From Laceyella tengchongensis (GTDB lineage Bacteria > Bacillota > Bacilli > Thermoactinomycetales > Thermoactinomycetaceae): a stretch of DNA of 64,000 bases. A program made the position numbers and the translations under genes. The notes under the pieces are model-generated. The model saw only the letters and a program-made list of their open reading frames with translations. It had not been told where the DNA came from and did no database searches. This document shows, one piece after another, positions 33,738 through 42,843 of the stretch. The first letter of the stretch is position 1. Each line of letters opens with the position of its first letter. The stretch is taken from assembly GCF_900182735.1 (NCBI RefSeq), contig NZ_FXTU01000003.1, positions 124,001 through 188,000 of the forward strand. The letters run 5' to 3'.

Positions 33738-34352
33738 TCATTTGTCAACGGTGAAAAGGCGTTTAAGCAAATCGGCCTCTTCCTTACTGTAAGACCGTTC
33801 AATCCGCTTGATCACCTTCTCATTGAGCGGAGTTCGTACAACGACTGGGATCTCAGATTGGAGGACTTTTTCGTGAATCATGTTGATTTTCGCGGCATCG
33901 AACTCCTCGCTCAACAGATCGATAGACGATCCATCTTTGAAGGTGAGGGTGTATTCAAAATACAGGTTTCTCGCGGAGGCTTTGCCGGTCCAATCCACAG
34001 TCACCAACTTGATGTCGGACCATGCGTAATCTTGGTCGTTCACAGTGATTTTTTGGTGGTCCACCCGTGTGCCATAATCGAAATTTTGATAATACTTGAA
34101 GCCCGCAAACAACAATATGGGGATGCCGACGATCAGCCAAAACATCCGTGTACGCCGGTTCCAATAGAGGGAAAATAACAGTGCCACGCTGGCTAGCGCA
34201 AATAAAAAGATATAGCCGATTACGTCTCCAGAGAAATACAAAGCCCCCTTTTTATATTGCCTTATTTCCTGCCATTGGTGCATCCCAAAAAACAATCCTG
34301 CAAAGAGAAGTATGTGCAGCGGAATGTGCCAAACCCTGAATTTTAATATCAA
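33738..34352 (-). CDS. Hypothetical membrane protein with C-terminal soluble domain
   Basis: A 204-residue protein with three predicted membrane segments (IPLHILLFAGLFFGMHQW, VIGYIFLFALASVALLFSLY, FWLIVGIPILLFAGFKYY). A soluble domain of about 100 residues follows (VDHQKITVNDQDYAWSDIKL, EYTLTFKDGSSIDLLSEEFD), which looks like a PH-type fold. It starts with ATG; the upstream region faces the broken GNAT gene. No family name is certain. The terminator at 33684 follows. Confidence 0.65.
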   Translation of the reverse strand: MILKFRVWHIPLHILLFAGLFFGMHQWQEIRQYKKGALYFSGDVIGYIFLFALASVALLFSLYWNRRTRMFWLIVGIPILLFAGFKYYQNFDYGTRVDHQKITVNDQDYAWSDIKLVTVDWTGKASARNLYFEYTLTFKDGSSIDLLSEEFDAAKINMIHEKVLQSEIPVVVRTPLNEKVIKRIERSYSKEEADLLKRLFTVDK

Positions 34353-34452
34353 CTGTCCAACCTCCTGATCAAGAGAACTGCCTCTCTATCGTAAGCGATG
34401 ATTGCGATTTCGACAATCTGTGTCATAATCATGCTGAAAGGAGAATGAGTGT

Positions 34453-35012
34453 ATGTATCATAGACGTTTACAACCGAAAGAGCTGGATGAATTATTGACG
34501 AAGATCGATAAAGAAAGTAATCTGCTATACTTCACTTATCTCACGGTCAGACGGCAACAAACAGTCCATTACGGCCAATTCTCATCAGATGGCCGCTTAC
34601 TGGGCGTGCTGGCCTATCTGTATGGATTGCCGTTTCATGCTTTTTCGTATGTGTTATTTTCGGAAGAGGTTTGTATCCGCTCCCTGCTGACTTATCTCAA
34701 GGAAGAACTAAATCTTCCCGATGGAGACGTCGGGAGTACCTTCGTTCCAGAAAAAGATGCGCCCATCTTCTCATCGCAGCTTGGTTCCGACTCGCCCCTG
34801 TGGATCACAGGGGCGTGCGTATAGAACCCCACCATTTTGGTTTGGTTAAATCAAGGATGAAAGAAATTGACGCCATGGCATTTACTGAAGATGAGTTAAA
34901 CAACCTTCCTTTTTATGGCGTGTTTGATGACAATGTCCCCGCCATTCGCCTGTATGAATCTTTGGGGTACCGATTGGTTTCCAAATTGCAACGGATGGAA
35001 TTCTCTCTCTGA
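34453..35012 (+). pseudogene. GNAT acetyltransferase, frameshifted with internal deletion
   Basis: The first frame (34453-34824) gives a GNAT-like N-terminal region ending GSDSPLWITGACV. The continuation appears in another frame: GVRIEPHHFGLVKSRMKEID, then LPFYGVFDD joined directly to NVPAIRLYESLGYRLVSKLQ. The last part is the conserved GNAT C-terminal strand-helix, but the central acetyl-CoA-binding motif A expected between FYGVFDD and NVPAIRLYE is missing. So there is at least one frameshift and an in-frame deletion of about 60-70 residues. The gene cannot make an active enzyme. Confidence 0.75.
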
Positions 35013-35562
35013 TCTACAAAATATTGACAAACGATTCGTTTTATATATTTATTGTGAATTCAACAAGAAAACCAATGATCTTCTGCTTCGATTTTACTAT
35101 AATAGTAGTTGGTTAACGAAAGAATCGTTTCGTTAACCTATATGACGGAAAAATGGCTTCTTTAACCATCTGCCAGGGTTACTAACCCTGTTGTGGCATC
35201 GTCATTGCAAGTCGTTTTCCCTTGCACAGTGAAAAATCGGATTACATCCACCTTGCCTTTGTCGCTATCGCAAGGTCGATCACTTGACAAGAAGAATAAA
35301 GGAGTGATGTTTTTCATGAGGTTTTTTTCGCTTCCCTTCGTCACGCCCCAAAACCACACGAAAAATTAATCAGAGGGAAGCAGAAAACCCAAGAATGCCA
35401 AGGCTTTCAGTGGTTCGTTCAATTTTGTAAACCAACAGCGATCAAAAAGGCCTTTTATTTTTCGTCTGAATCCCATGGGTCTCCCTGATTTTTCATTTTT
35501 GACTTCTTTTCCAAATATACTAACCTATTTTTTATCATAATTCATACCGGAGTGAAGCAACG
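35013..35562. other. Gene-free region with operator-like palindromes
   Basis: A 550-bp gap before the recombinase gene. It contains TTGACA (35024-35029) overlapping the dyad AAACGATTCGTTT (35029-35041), a TATAAT near 35098, and just after it a perfect 11-bp inverted repeat GGTTAACGAAA (35111-35121)/TTTCGTTAACC (35128-35138). Both dyads share AACGA/TCGTT half-sites. No protein frame of convincing quality follows: a 51-codon minus-strand frame at 35162-35317 and a short + frame near 35311 lack properly spaced ribosome sites. Confidence 0.5.
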
Positions 35563-36606
35563 ATGAAATACTTATCACGCAAATTACCAGAAAATATCAA
35601 TCGCTTAGCCATGGAACTTCCTGAAGACGTCCAAGAGTACATATTGGAAATGATCAGCGCCGACCGCTCCATCGAAACAGTCGCGGCGTATGTATATGAC
35701 TTTAAACTGTTTTTTGATTATTTGGAAGAACATGGGCACGAGCTTGAAGATGTGACCGGTCGTACGATCAAGCGCTTCTTTCGTTATATCGAACATGGGT
35801 ATGAGCGCAAAGTAACCAGGAAGATCAATGGGAGACTTGTAGAAACGGTACAGGTGCGGGAGAATTCGCATGCGGGCAAAAATCGCAAACGGGCTTCGCT
35901 CCAATCCCTGTTTCGGTATTTGGTTAAATGCGGAGCACTAGATCGCAACCCCATGACTGAGTTTGAGGATGTGACATTACGCGCCCGCAACAAACAGCGC
36001 GTTCCTGTTTTTTTAACGCATGATGAAGCCATGCGTTTGGTTCACAGCGTCCATGACTTCTTCGATATGAGAAACTACAAGCGCTTGAGCTGGTTACGGT
36101 ATCGGGATCTGGCCATCCTCCTCATTTTTCTTAATACTGGGTTGCGCGTATCTGAATTAGTGCGCCTCGATACAACCAGCATTCAAGAACAGAAAGGGAC
36201 CGTTCGCATCGTTGTTTTGGGTAAGGGGAACAAAGAGCGAATGCTAAAACTGAACAACACCGCCACCACCGCCCTCAAGGATTACATGGCAGTACGGCCT
36301 ACCCCGGCACCAGGATATGAATCGGCATTGTTTTTAAATCGGAACGGCGGTCGAATCAGTCGCGTCTCTATCAATAAAATCATCAACAAATATGTGAAAG
36401 AAGCGGATTTGCCTCCCAAAGCGAAAAACATTTCGCCACATAAATTGCGTCACACACTGGCTACCCTCTTGCTCTCCAACGGCGCCAATATCCGCGTGGT
36501 GCAAGAAATTTTGGGCCATTCCTCCATCAACACAACGCAGATTTACACACACGTTGTCAATGATCAAAAGGATGAAGAATTGGATCGCCTGGATGAATTG
36601 ATGTAA
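35563..36606 (+). CDS. Tyrosine recombinase / XerC-XerD-like integrase
   Basis: A 347-residue site-specific recombinase. The N-terminal SAM-like core-binding domain covers about residues 20-130. The catalytic domain shows Arg in FLNTGLRVSELVRL, Lys in LGKGNKERMLKL, His and Arg in SPHKLRHTLATLL, His in EILGHSSIN and the nucleophile Tyr in TTQIYTHV. It is larger than XerC/XerD because of an N-terminal extension and a loop (YERKVTRKINGRLVETVQ). No element borders, att repeats or phage genes are adjacent, so it may be a solitary chromosomal recombinase. CGGAGTG precedes the ATG. Confidence 0.9.
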   Translation: MKYLSRKLPENINRLAMELPEDVQEYILEMISADRSIETVAAYVYDFKLFFDYLEEHGHELEDVTGRTIKRFFRYIEHGYERKVTRKINGRLVETVQVRENSHAGKNRKRASLQSLFRYLVKCGALDRNPMTEFEDVTLRARNKQRVPVFLTHDEAMRLVHSVHDFFDMRNYKRLSWLRYRDLAILLIFLNTGLRVSELVRLDTTSIQEQKGTVRIVVLGKGNKERMLKLNNTATTALKDYMAVRPTPAPGYESALFLNRNGGRISRVSINKIINKYVKEADLPPKAKNISPHKLRHTLATLLLSNGANIRVVQEILGHSSINTTQIYTHVVNDQKDEELDRLDELM

Positions 36607-36611
36607 ATAAG

Positions 36612-36633
36612 GATGTCTCTTTACAGAGACATC
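36612..36633 (+). terminator. Intrinsic terminator
   Basis: GATGTCTC and GAGACATC form an 8-bp stem with a 6-nt loop just after the recombinase stop; the T-run is weak. Confidence 0.65.
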
Positions 36634-36690
36634 TCATTCCAATTTATTCCTGTTTATATCGCAAACCGATCTGAGGTAGATTGCAGTTTG

Positions 36691-37794
36691 TTATTTTTGT
36701 TTATTTAATTTGTTTATTCCTTGTAGTTTTAACATTTTAATTATACTGTCTGTTTCCTGGGTTAATCGTTTTACCAGTTCCTGGGCACTCTGTTGTCTTG
36801 CCAATCGGATGCCTTGCCCCGCCCACATCGACATCCACTCTGGCCGTAATTGCTCTGCTGCTGCTTTGCGGATGTGTTGTGTCAAAACATGCTGTAATGG
36901 ATACGGCAACGTCTCAGGCAACTGTTCGGTTAAATCCATTAGCTTGTTACGCAAGCCGCGCACTGCTTTCCCAGTAATTGATGTAGTCACAGCAACGCGA
37001 TCTTCCGACGACGCGATAAGCGCTTGTTTATATAATGGATGGGCCCCGCTCTCTTCGCATGGGATAAACGCCGTTCCCATCTGTACGGCAGAAGCCCCCA
37101 AAGCAAAGCTGGCAGCGATTCCTCTGGCATCCATAATCCCACCAGCGGCAATAACTGGCACCCTGACGTGATCGGCCACCTGTGGAACCAATGCCATGGT
37201 GCCAATCATGGCCTCGTGATAAGCGTGGGCAAATGTACCTCGGTGCCCACCGGCTTCACTCCCCTGTGCCACAACGGCGTTGACGCCGAGCCGTTCCAAT
37301 TGCATAGCTTCATGTACCGTAGTAGCAGTGCCCATGACAAAGATGCCTGCTTTTTTGCATTGTTCCATCTTTTCGGAAGGCAATAGGCCAAAAGTGAAAC
37401 TGAAGACAGGAACCCGCTCTTCCACGACGACGGCAAATTGCTCGTCAAATTGGTCCTGATAATCGATCGTCAGTTGTTCCGCATCTATCCCCAATTCATC
37501 ACAAATCGGCTTGAGCTGGCCGACGAGTTCCGTTAAGCTTTTTTCATCTACACGCGTTGGCTGTTCGGGGATAAAGAGGTTGACGGCGAAGGGTTTCGAT
37601 GTCAGCCTGCGGATCTGCTTAATCTCCGCGCGCAGTTTCGATGGGGACAAATATCCGACGCCTAATGACCCGAGCCCACCGGCATTTGACACGGCTGCCA
37701 CCAATTCGGGGGTCGTCACTCCTCCGGCCATTGGTGCTTGGATAATCGGATGCTGAATGGAGATAGCAGACAACAGCGTTGTGCATTGATGCAT
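36691..37794 (-). CDS. Nitronate monooxygenase (2-nitropropane dioxygenase family)
   Basis: A 367-residue FMN-dependent TIM-barrel enzyme that oxidises nitronates such as propionate-3-nitronate. Motifs are IQAPMAGGVTTPELVAAVSN near the N-terminus, SFTFGLLP, the conserved catalytic-His segment AQGSEAGGHRGTFAHAYHEA, and the FMN-phosphate segment PVIAAGGIMDARGIAASFAL followed by GASAVQMGTAFI. The ATG at 37794 is chosen for spacing from AAAGGGG; another ATG is two codons upstream. Monocistronic, divergent from the lysA riboswitch region. Confidence 0.92.
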   Translation of the reverse strand: MHQCTTLLSAISIQHPIIQAPMAGGVTTPELVAAVSNAGGLGSLGVGYLSPSKLRAEIKQIRRLTSKPFAVNLFIPEQPTRVDEKSLTELVGQLKPICDELGIDAEQLTIDYQDQFDEQFAVVVEERVPVFSFTFGLLPSEKMEQCKKAGIFVMGTATTVHEAMQLERLGVNAVVAQGSEAGGHRGTFAHAYHEAMIGTMALVPQVADHVRVPVIAAGGIMDARGIAASFALGASAVQMGTAFIPCEESGAHPLYKQALIASSEDRVAVTTSITGKAVRGLRNKLMDLTEQLPETLPYPLQHVLTQHIRKAAAEQLRPEWMSMWAGQGIRLARQQSAQELVKRLTQETDSIIKMLKLQGINKLNKQK

Positions 37795-37932
37795 GATCAT
37801 GCCCCTTTCTTTGCCTCATTCTAACCATATTGTAACAGACCATCGCTATGTTGATTTTTCTATTCCACCCAGCCATGCTCTGCTGTTACAGTGAATATGC
37901 ATTAAAAGGATTGTAAAGAATCAGTTTTCCCC

Positions 37933-37961
37933 TTCACACCGTCGCCATAGCATGCTATACT
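37933..37961 (+). promoter_or_regulatory. Promoter of the lysA leader
   Basis: TTCACA (37933-37938) and TATACT (37956-37961) are spaced by 17 nt, each one mismatch from the sigma-A consensus. Transcription would begin near 37968, about 45 nt before the riboswitch. Confidence 0.65.
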
Positions 37962-38013
37962 AAGACACATTAAATGACAACAGCATAAAACAAAACCTCA
38001 TCATGGCTTTGAT

Positions 38014-38196
38014 GAGGTAGAGGTTGCGACTTTTATTAGTACATGACCTGAGATCCAGAGAAGATCAGTGACGGCCATGGAAAGGAAAAGTCGCCGAAGT
38101 TTCCCTGCATTCTCTGGGCAGGGATGCTGGGTCTGTACCCGAACAGGGGCAGAACTGTCACGCATATTCATTTAATATGCGTGGTGTGCTATCTTC
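38014..38196 (+). ncRNA. Lysine riboswitch (L-box)
   Basis: The leader of lysA carries the landmarks of the L-box aptamer: GGTAGAGGTTGCGAC at the 5' side, AGTA within TTATTAGTACATGA, GATCAGTGA, GGAAAAGTCGCCGAAG, TGCTGGG, and GAACTGTCAC followed by the P5 hairpin (ACGCATATT / AATATGCGT). GAGGTAG (38014-38020) pairs with CTATCTTC (38189-38196) to close P1. Bound lysine should stabilise the aptamer and favour the downstream terminator, lowering lysA expression. Confidence 0.9.
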
Positions 38197-38230
38197 AGGA
38201 GATATGGTTATGGTGCGGTTTTGATAAGGG

Positions 38231-38259
38231 ATGCCGTCTATAGTCAGATGGTATTTTTT
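38231..38259 (+). terminator. Riboswitch-controlled terminator
   Basis: ATGCCGTCT (38231-38239) pairs with AGATGGTAT (38246-38254), including G-U pairs, and five T residues follow. It lies 35 nt after the aptamer, as expected for a transcriptional L-box expression platform. Confidence 0.65.
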
Positions 38260-38276
38260 AATTGCCCGACTATACT

Positions 38277-38311
38277 CTCCTAATATCAATTGCTGATTAG
38301 GAGGTTTTTTT
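38277..38311 (+). promoter_or_regulatory. Second hairpin masking lysA ribosome site
   Basis: CTCCTAAT (38277-38284) pairs with ATTAGGAG (38296-38303), which is the ribosome site of lysA, and G plus seven T residues run directly up to the ATG at 38312. The element looks like a terminator placed on the start codon or a device that hides the ribosome site. Confidence 0.5.
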
Positions 38312-39634
38312 ATGCGCTTAACCGGCACGAGTCACATTGGCAGTCAAGGCCATCTCACCATTGGCGGATGCGATACGGTGGAATTGGCTAAAACCTTTGG
38401 AACGCCACTCTATGTTTATGACGAAGCATTGATCAGGGAAAACAGCCGCCGTTTTGTCAAATCATTCGAACAAAGCGGATTTGCTTTTCAAGTCGCTTAC
38501 GCCAGCAAAGCGTTCAGTTGCATCGCGATGGCTCAACTGGCAGCCGAAGAGAATCTCTCTTTGGATGTTGTTTCAAGCGGAGAATTGTACACCGCTCTCC
38601 AAGCTGGATTTCCCGCCGAGCGCATACATTTTCACGGCAACAACAAATCGGAAGAAGAATTGCGGATGGCGCTTGAAGCAGGCGTAGGCTGTTATGTTGT
38701 GGACAACTTTTATGAGATGGCTTTACTCCATGATTTGGCTTCCGCATCCGGCATACAAGTCAATGTGATGCTTCGCCTCACGCCAGGGATTGAAGTGCAC
38801 ACCCATGAATACATCTCCACCGGCCAAGAAGATTCGAAATTCGGGTTTGGTGTCGCTGACGGGCAGGCGATGCTTGCGATCCGGCAGGCATTAGCGAAAA
38901 CGCATTTCAATCTATTGGGTATTCATGTCCACATCGGATCGCAAATTTTTGATACCACTGGATTTGTTGAAGCGATCAAGGTCATCCGGGAATTTTTGGA
39001 CAGCGTGCGGAAAGAAACCGGTTATGAAGTGAAGGTGCTTAATTTGGGTGGGGGTTTTGGCATTCGGTATACCGATGAAGATGATCCGGTGGAAATCGAA
39101 ACCTTCGTGGAAACGATCACGCAAGAGGTGGCAGCTGCTTGGTCCAAACGCAACTTGCCAAACCCCGAAATTTGGATTGAACCGGGGCGCGGTATTGTGG
39201 GGAATGCTGGCACAACCCTTTACTCCGTAGGCTCAATCAAGCAGATTCCGGGGATTCGCACATATGTGGCGGTGGACGGAGGCATGACCGATAACATCCG
39301 GCCCGCCCTTTACCAAGCGAAGTACGAAGCGCTACTAGCCAATAAAGCGTCGATGGTGGCAACTGAAACCGTCTCGATTGCGGGCAAATGTTGCGAAAGC
39401 GGAGATATGCTTATTTGGGATATCGATCTGCCGCAAGTAACAAGCGGAGATATCCTTGCGGTTCTCTCCACCGGAGCCTATGGCTATTCCATGGCCAGCA
39501 ACTATAATCGCCTCCGCCGCCCTGCCGTCGTCTTTGTTCGGGATGGTATCGCCGACTTGGTGGTGGAACGGGAAACATATGAAGACCTGGTCCGCCATGA
39601 TCGCAAAAGATCGGTCTTGTCCAACATCGTCTAA
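38312..39634 (+). CDS. lysA: Diaminopimelate decarboxylase
   Basis: A 440-residue PLP enzyme making the last step of lysine biosynthesis, meso-diaminopimelate to lysine. The PLP lysine is in QVAYASKAFSC near residue 71, HGNNKSEEEL follows near 110, the phosphate-binding glycines are in LNLGGGFGIRY near 245, and the active-site cysteine segment is GKCCESGD near 361. Fold-type III barrel plus C-terminal beta-sandwich, usual length. Control by the L-box upstream fits the function. Single gene. Confidence 0.96.
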   Translation: MRLTGTSHIGSQGHLTIGGCDTVELAKTFGTPLYVYDEALIRENSRRFVKSFEQSGFAFQVAYASKAFSCIAMAQLAAEENLSLDVVSSGELYTALQAGFPAERIHFHGNNKSEEELRMALEAGVGCYVVDNFYEMALLHDLASASGIQVNVMLRLTPGIEVHTHEYISTGQEDSKFGFGVADGQAMLAIRQALAKTHFNLLGIHVHIGSQIFDTTGFVEAIKVIREFLDSVRKETGYEVKVLNLGGGFGIRYTDEDDPVEIETFVETITQEVAAAWSKRNLPNPEIWIEPGRGIVGNAGTTLYSVGSIKQIPGIRTYVAVDGGMTDNIRPALYQAKYEALLANKASMVATETVSIAGKCCESGDMLIWDIDLPQVTSGDILAVLSTGAYGYSMASNYNRLRRPAVVFVRDGIADLVVERETYEDLVRHDRKRSVLSNIV

Positions 39635-39819
39635 CGTCTTTGTTCCCATAAAGCATCTCTTCCATAAAGAAAGAACCCGTTCATCATCGGGTTCTATTTT
39701 TTTGGGTAACTCCACGCAATGATTAATAAATTTTTTTATATATTAAGTTTGATAAATGTTATGAAGGGGAATGGATTTACTAAGCAAGATCCTTCAATCC
39801 TTCAAGGAGGGTGTTACGC

Positions 39820-40134
39820 ATGATACTCGAAGCGTTGAGACGTGAATTGCTCAGCTGGGAAGGTGTAACCGAACATGACCACCGGTTTGGAGGCGTAGAA
39901 TTTCGTTATCAGAACAAAGAGTTGGGTCATCTGCACGGTGAAAAACACGCTGATTTCCTGTTTCCCAAATCGATTCGCAACGAGCTCGTTGCTTCCGGGG
40001 TGGCTGAACCGCATCCTGTCGTTCCTGATTCGGGTGTGAGTTTTTGGATTAAAGGAGAACAAGATCTCCCTCAACTTATCAAACTGTTCAGAATGCAATA
40101 TGACCGATTGGCCCAGAAGAACAACAAAAACTGA
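39820..40134 (+). CDS. DUF5519 (luciferase-like domain) small protein
   Basis: A 104-residue protein with the pattern of the DUF5519 family: WEGVTEHDHRFGGVEFRYQN, ELGHLHGEKHADFLFP, and PDSGVSFWIKGEQDLPQLIK. It is probably cytosolic. The ATG at 39820 is chosen because AAGGAGGG lies 9 nt upstream, too near the GTG at 39811. Function unknown; related domains bind haem or protect DNA in some reports, which I cannot judge here. Confidence 0.8.
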   Translation: MILEALRRELLSWEGVTEHDHRFGGVEFRYQNKELGHLHGEKHADFLFPKSIRNELVASGVAEPHPVVPDSGVSFWIKGEQDLPQLIKLFRMQYDRLAQKNNKN

Positions 40135-40145
40135 ATCATCCGAGG

Positions 40146-40175
40146 GAAGGCAACCATTCATCACAGGTTGCCTTC
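40146..40175. terminator. Intrinsic terminator
   Basis: GAAGGCAACC and GGTTGCCTTC form a 10-bp stem with a 10-nt loop between the convergent DUF5519 and UvrA-like genes. Confidence 0.8.
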
Positions 40176-40192
40176 TCTTTCATCTGTTTTTC

Positions 40193-42466
40193 TTAAAATG
40201 AACTTAATGCATTGCCTAAGTATTTTCCAGTGATCGACTGTTCCGCATGAATTATCTGCGAAGGGGTGCCCTCAAACACCACCTGTCCCCCCTTGCTGCC
40301 TCCGTCTGGTCCCATATCGATAATCCAGTCCGCTTGGCTGATTACATCGAGGTTGTGTTCGATAACAATCACCGTATTACCGGCATCCACGAGACGGTTC
40401 ATAATCCCCAACAGATGACCGATATCTGACATGTGCAGGCCGGTTGTCGGTTCGTCCATCACGTAGATGTTGCCCTTTTTATGCAATTCGCTTGCCAGCT
40501 TGATGCGCTGGCATTCCCCACCCGAGAGCGTGCTGAGTGGTTGTCCAAGTGTAATATAGTTCAGCCCTACATCGCTTAGCGTCTGAAGTTTACGCACTAC
40601 CTCTTTGAGTTGAAAGAATTCCAATGCCTGCTCTACAGTCATCTCTAGCACTTCAGCGATGGATTTGCCGTTGAACTTGTATGCGAGTACCTCATCCTTA
40701 AAGCGTTTGCCTCCGCATTTTTCGCATGGCAACTTCACGCTATCGAGGAATGCAAGGTCGGTATACACAACTCCCAACCCTTTGCAGTTCTCACAAGCTC
40801 CCTTAGAGTTAAAGCTGAACAAGCCTGGACTGACCTTGTTCACAGAAGCAAACGCCTTGCGCACATCATCCATAATGCCTGTGTAGGTCGCAGGGTTTGA
40901 GCGTGTCGATACGCCTACCGCCGATTGGTCGATGACGATCGCATCCGGATGCTTGCTGAGAAATACCTTGTTAATCAGTGTACTCTTGCCTGATCCGGCG
41001 ACTCCTGTAACTACTGTCAGCACTCCGGCCGGAATATCTACGCTCACCTTCCGCAGGTTGTGCAGTGTGGCATCCTTGATGGTCAGCTTACCGGATGGCT
41101 GCCTGCAATCATGCTTCAGCTGGAATGGCCGCTTCATATAGGTTCCTGTCAGTGTACCGGACTCCAGCAGACCTTGGAAACTCCCTTCATACACGATGGT
41201 GCCACCGCGACTACCGGCATGAGGCCCGACGTCGACGATATGATCCGCTACCTTAATCACATCGGGATCGTGCTCAACGACAATCACCGTATTGCCCTTG
41301 TCGCGCAACTTCTGAAGTAACCCATTTAATCGGTGCACATCACGGGGGTGCAAACCGACGCTGGGTTCATCGAAGATGTAAGTGACATCCACCAGACTGC
41401 CGCTTAAGTGCTTCACCATCTTCACGCGTTGCGACTCACCGCCGGACAATGTATCCGTCTCACGGTCCAGCGTCAAGTAGTCAAGGCCGATATCCACCAG
41501 ATGTTGCAACCGTTCCATCAGCGACTTGATAATTGGCGCGGCAACAGGATCGTCGATTTCTCGGATGGTATGGATGAGCTGTCCGACTTCCATGGAGGAC
41601 AAATCCGCAATGTTGAGTCCATTGATCTTGCAACTGAGTGCGGCTTGACTGAGTCTCGCGCCATGGCAACTCGGACAGGTGCCCTCAGAAATAAAAGGCG
41701 CCACAGCTTTTTGTGTGCGCTCGGACTTGGTTTTCACATCCTGCTTAATGTATTTGTTGGTGAACTTTTCAATGACGCCTTCCACTGTAATATTGGTTGC
41801 CTTGCCTGCGAAATCCATCTTTACTTTTCTTGCTTTGGCGTATAGCAAGCGCTCCAATTCTTCATCCGAATAATCGCTCAGCTTCTTGTCGAGATCAAAT
41901 TCCCCCGTCTGTGCGATGATATTCCACTCCCAGCCGTTCACCGAATAGTCCGGTAGCAAAATCGCCCCTTCATTCAATGATTTTGACATGTCCAGCGCTT
42001 TACTCAAATCAACGCTCAGTTTGCGACCGATCCCATTGCACTCGGGACACATACCTTGTGGATCGTTAAACGAGAACATGTGCGGTTGCCCAATATAAGG
42101 CTGACCCACTCGGGAGAAAAGCAGACGGAGAATGGGAGAAATATCCGTAATCGTACCAACGGTGGAATGAGAACCGCCACCCAGCCGCTTCTGATCCACA
42201 ATCACAGCCATACTCAGATTTTCGATTGCGTCCGCATCCGGTTGCGGAACACGTGGCAGAAAGGTGCGGACGAACATGCTGAAGTTTTCGTTCAGCAGGC
42301 GCTGGGATTCAGCGGCGATGGTATCAAAAACAATGGACGATTTGCCAGAACCGGACACACCGGTAAAAATGGTGATTTTTCGCTTAGGAATGCGCAAGGA
42401 TACGTTTTTGAGATTGTTTTCCCTGGCACCTGAGATCACGATATACTCCTGATGAGATTCGCTCAT
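40193..42466 (-). CDS. Short UvrA paralogue (ABC-ATPase, excinuclease A-like)
   Basis: A UvrA-like protein of about 757 residues, some 200 shorter than housekeeping UvrA (about 940-960). Two ATPase halves are present: Walker A GVSGSGKSS near residue 37 and GVAGSGKST near 480, and signature motifs TLSGGESQRVKM and TLSGGECQRIKL. Zinc-type cysteines occur in CPECNGIGR, CPSCHGAR, CENCKGLG and CEKCGGKR. The region between the first Walker A and CPEC is short, suggesting that the UvrB-binding domain is reduced. Such paralogues are linked with resistance to DNA-acting drugs in some producers. The ATG at 42466 has AAAGG 9 nt upstream. Confidence 0.88.
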   Translation of the reverse strand: MSESHQEYIVISGARENNLKNVSLRIPKRKITIFTGVSGSGKSSIVFDTIAAESQRLLNENFSMFVRTFLPRVPQPDADAIENLSMAVIVDQKRLGGGSHSTVGTITDISPILRLLFSRVGQPYIGQPHMFSFNDPQGMCPECNGIGRKLSVDLSKALDMSKSLNEGAILLPDYSVNGWEWNIIAQTGEFDLDKKLSDYSDEELERLLYAKARKVKMDFAGKATNITVEGVIEKFTNKYIKQDVKTKSERTQKAVAPFISEGTCPSCHGARLSQAALSCKINGLNIADLSSMEVGQLIHTIREIDDPVAAPIIKSLMERLQHLVDIGLDYLTLDRETDTLSGGESQRVKMVKHLSGSLVDVTYIFDEPSVGLHPRDVHRLNGLLQKLRDKGNTVIVVEHDPDVIKVADHIVDVGPHAGSRGGTIVYEGSFQGLLESGTLTGTYMKRPFQLKHDCRQPSGKLTIKDATLHNLRKVSVDIPAGVLTVVTGVAGSGKSTLINKVFLSKHPDAIVIDQSAVGVSTRSNPATYTGIMDDVRKAFASVNKVSPGLFSFNSKGACENCKGLGVVYTDLAFLDSVKLPCEKCGGKRFKDEVLAYKFNGKSIAEVLEMTVEQALEFFQLKEVVRKLQTLSDVGLNYITLGQPLSTLSGGECQRIKLASELHKKGNIYVMDEPTTGLHMSDIGHLLGIMNRLVDAGNTVIVIEHNLDVISQADWIIDMGPDGGSKGGQVVFEGTPSQIIHAEQSITGKYLGNALSSF

Positions 42467-42613
42467 GCTTAACATCCTTTCGATCATGTTAAAAGCGAGA
42501 CCGGGTTCGATAAATTTTGTTGCTTCTGATCTTATAGTGCAAGTAAGATTTTATCAAAAAACACAATGCGCCGTTTAGGATTTCTCTATCCTCTATACTT
42601 CCTCAATTCCCGC

Positions 42614-42802
42614 ATGAAAATGAGGCGATGCTTGACAGACAGCGCTTTATTTTTATCGTTGATTTTCTTGCTTTTTATCCTTGCCGCTTGTTCAAAGGAA
42701 GCGCCTCCTAAGAAGCCTAGCGCGAATTTTCCTATGTGGTCGCTTAGAACTCATCTATCACAATACCTACTCTTCCATTTACAACAAAAACATTTGCAAT
42801 AA
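42614..42802 (+). CDS. Possible small lipoprotein or fragment
   Basis: From the ATG at 42614 the frame encodes a lipoprotein-like signal (ALFLSLIFLLFILAACSKEA with lipobox LAAC) but only about 40 residues follow, ending without recognisable domain. No good ribosome site is visible. It may be the 5' remnant of a longer lipoprotein gene broken soon after the signal peptide. Confidence 0.35.
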   Translation: MKMRRCLTDSALFLSLIFLLFILAACSKEAPPKKPSANFPMWSLRTHLSQYLLFHLQQKHLQ

Positions 42803-42843
42803 TGATTCTGTATAGTAAATATCGATAAAGGAGGAAGATCCCC

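Noticed and set aside
35162..35359. Minus-strand frame of 65 codons before the recombinase gene
   Set aside because: The only GA-rich ribosome site lies about 15 nt from the internal ATG and I see no family resemblance.
35563..36606. Integrase of an integrative element
   Set aside because: No attachment-site repeats, excisionase or cargo borders are visible around it; a solitary XerC/D-like role is kept as the description.
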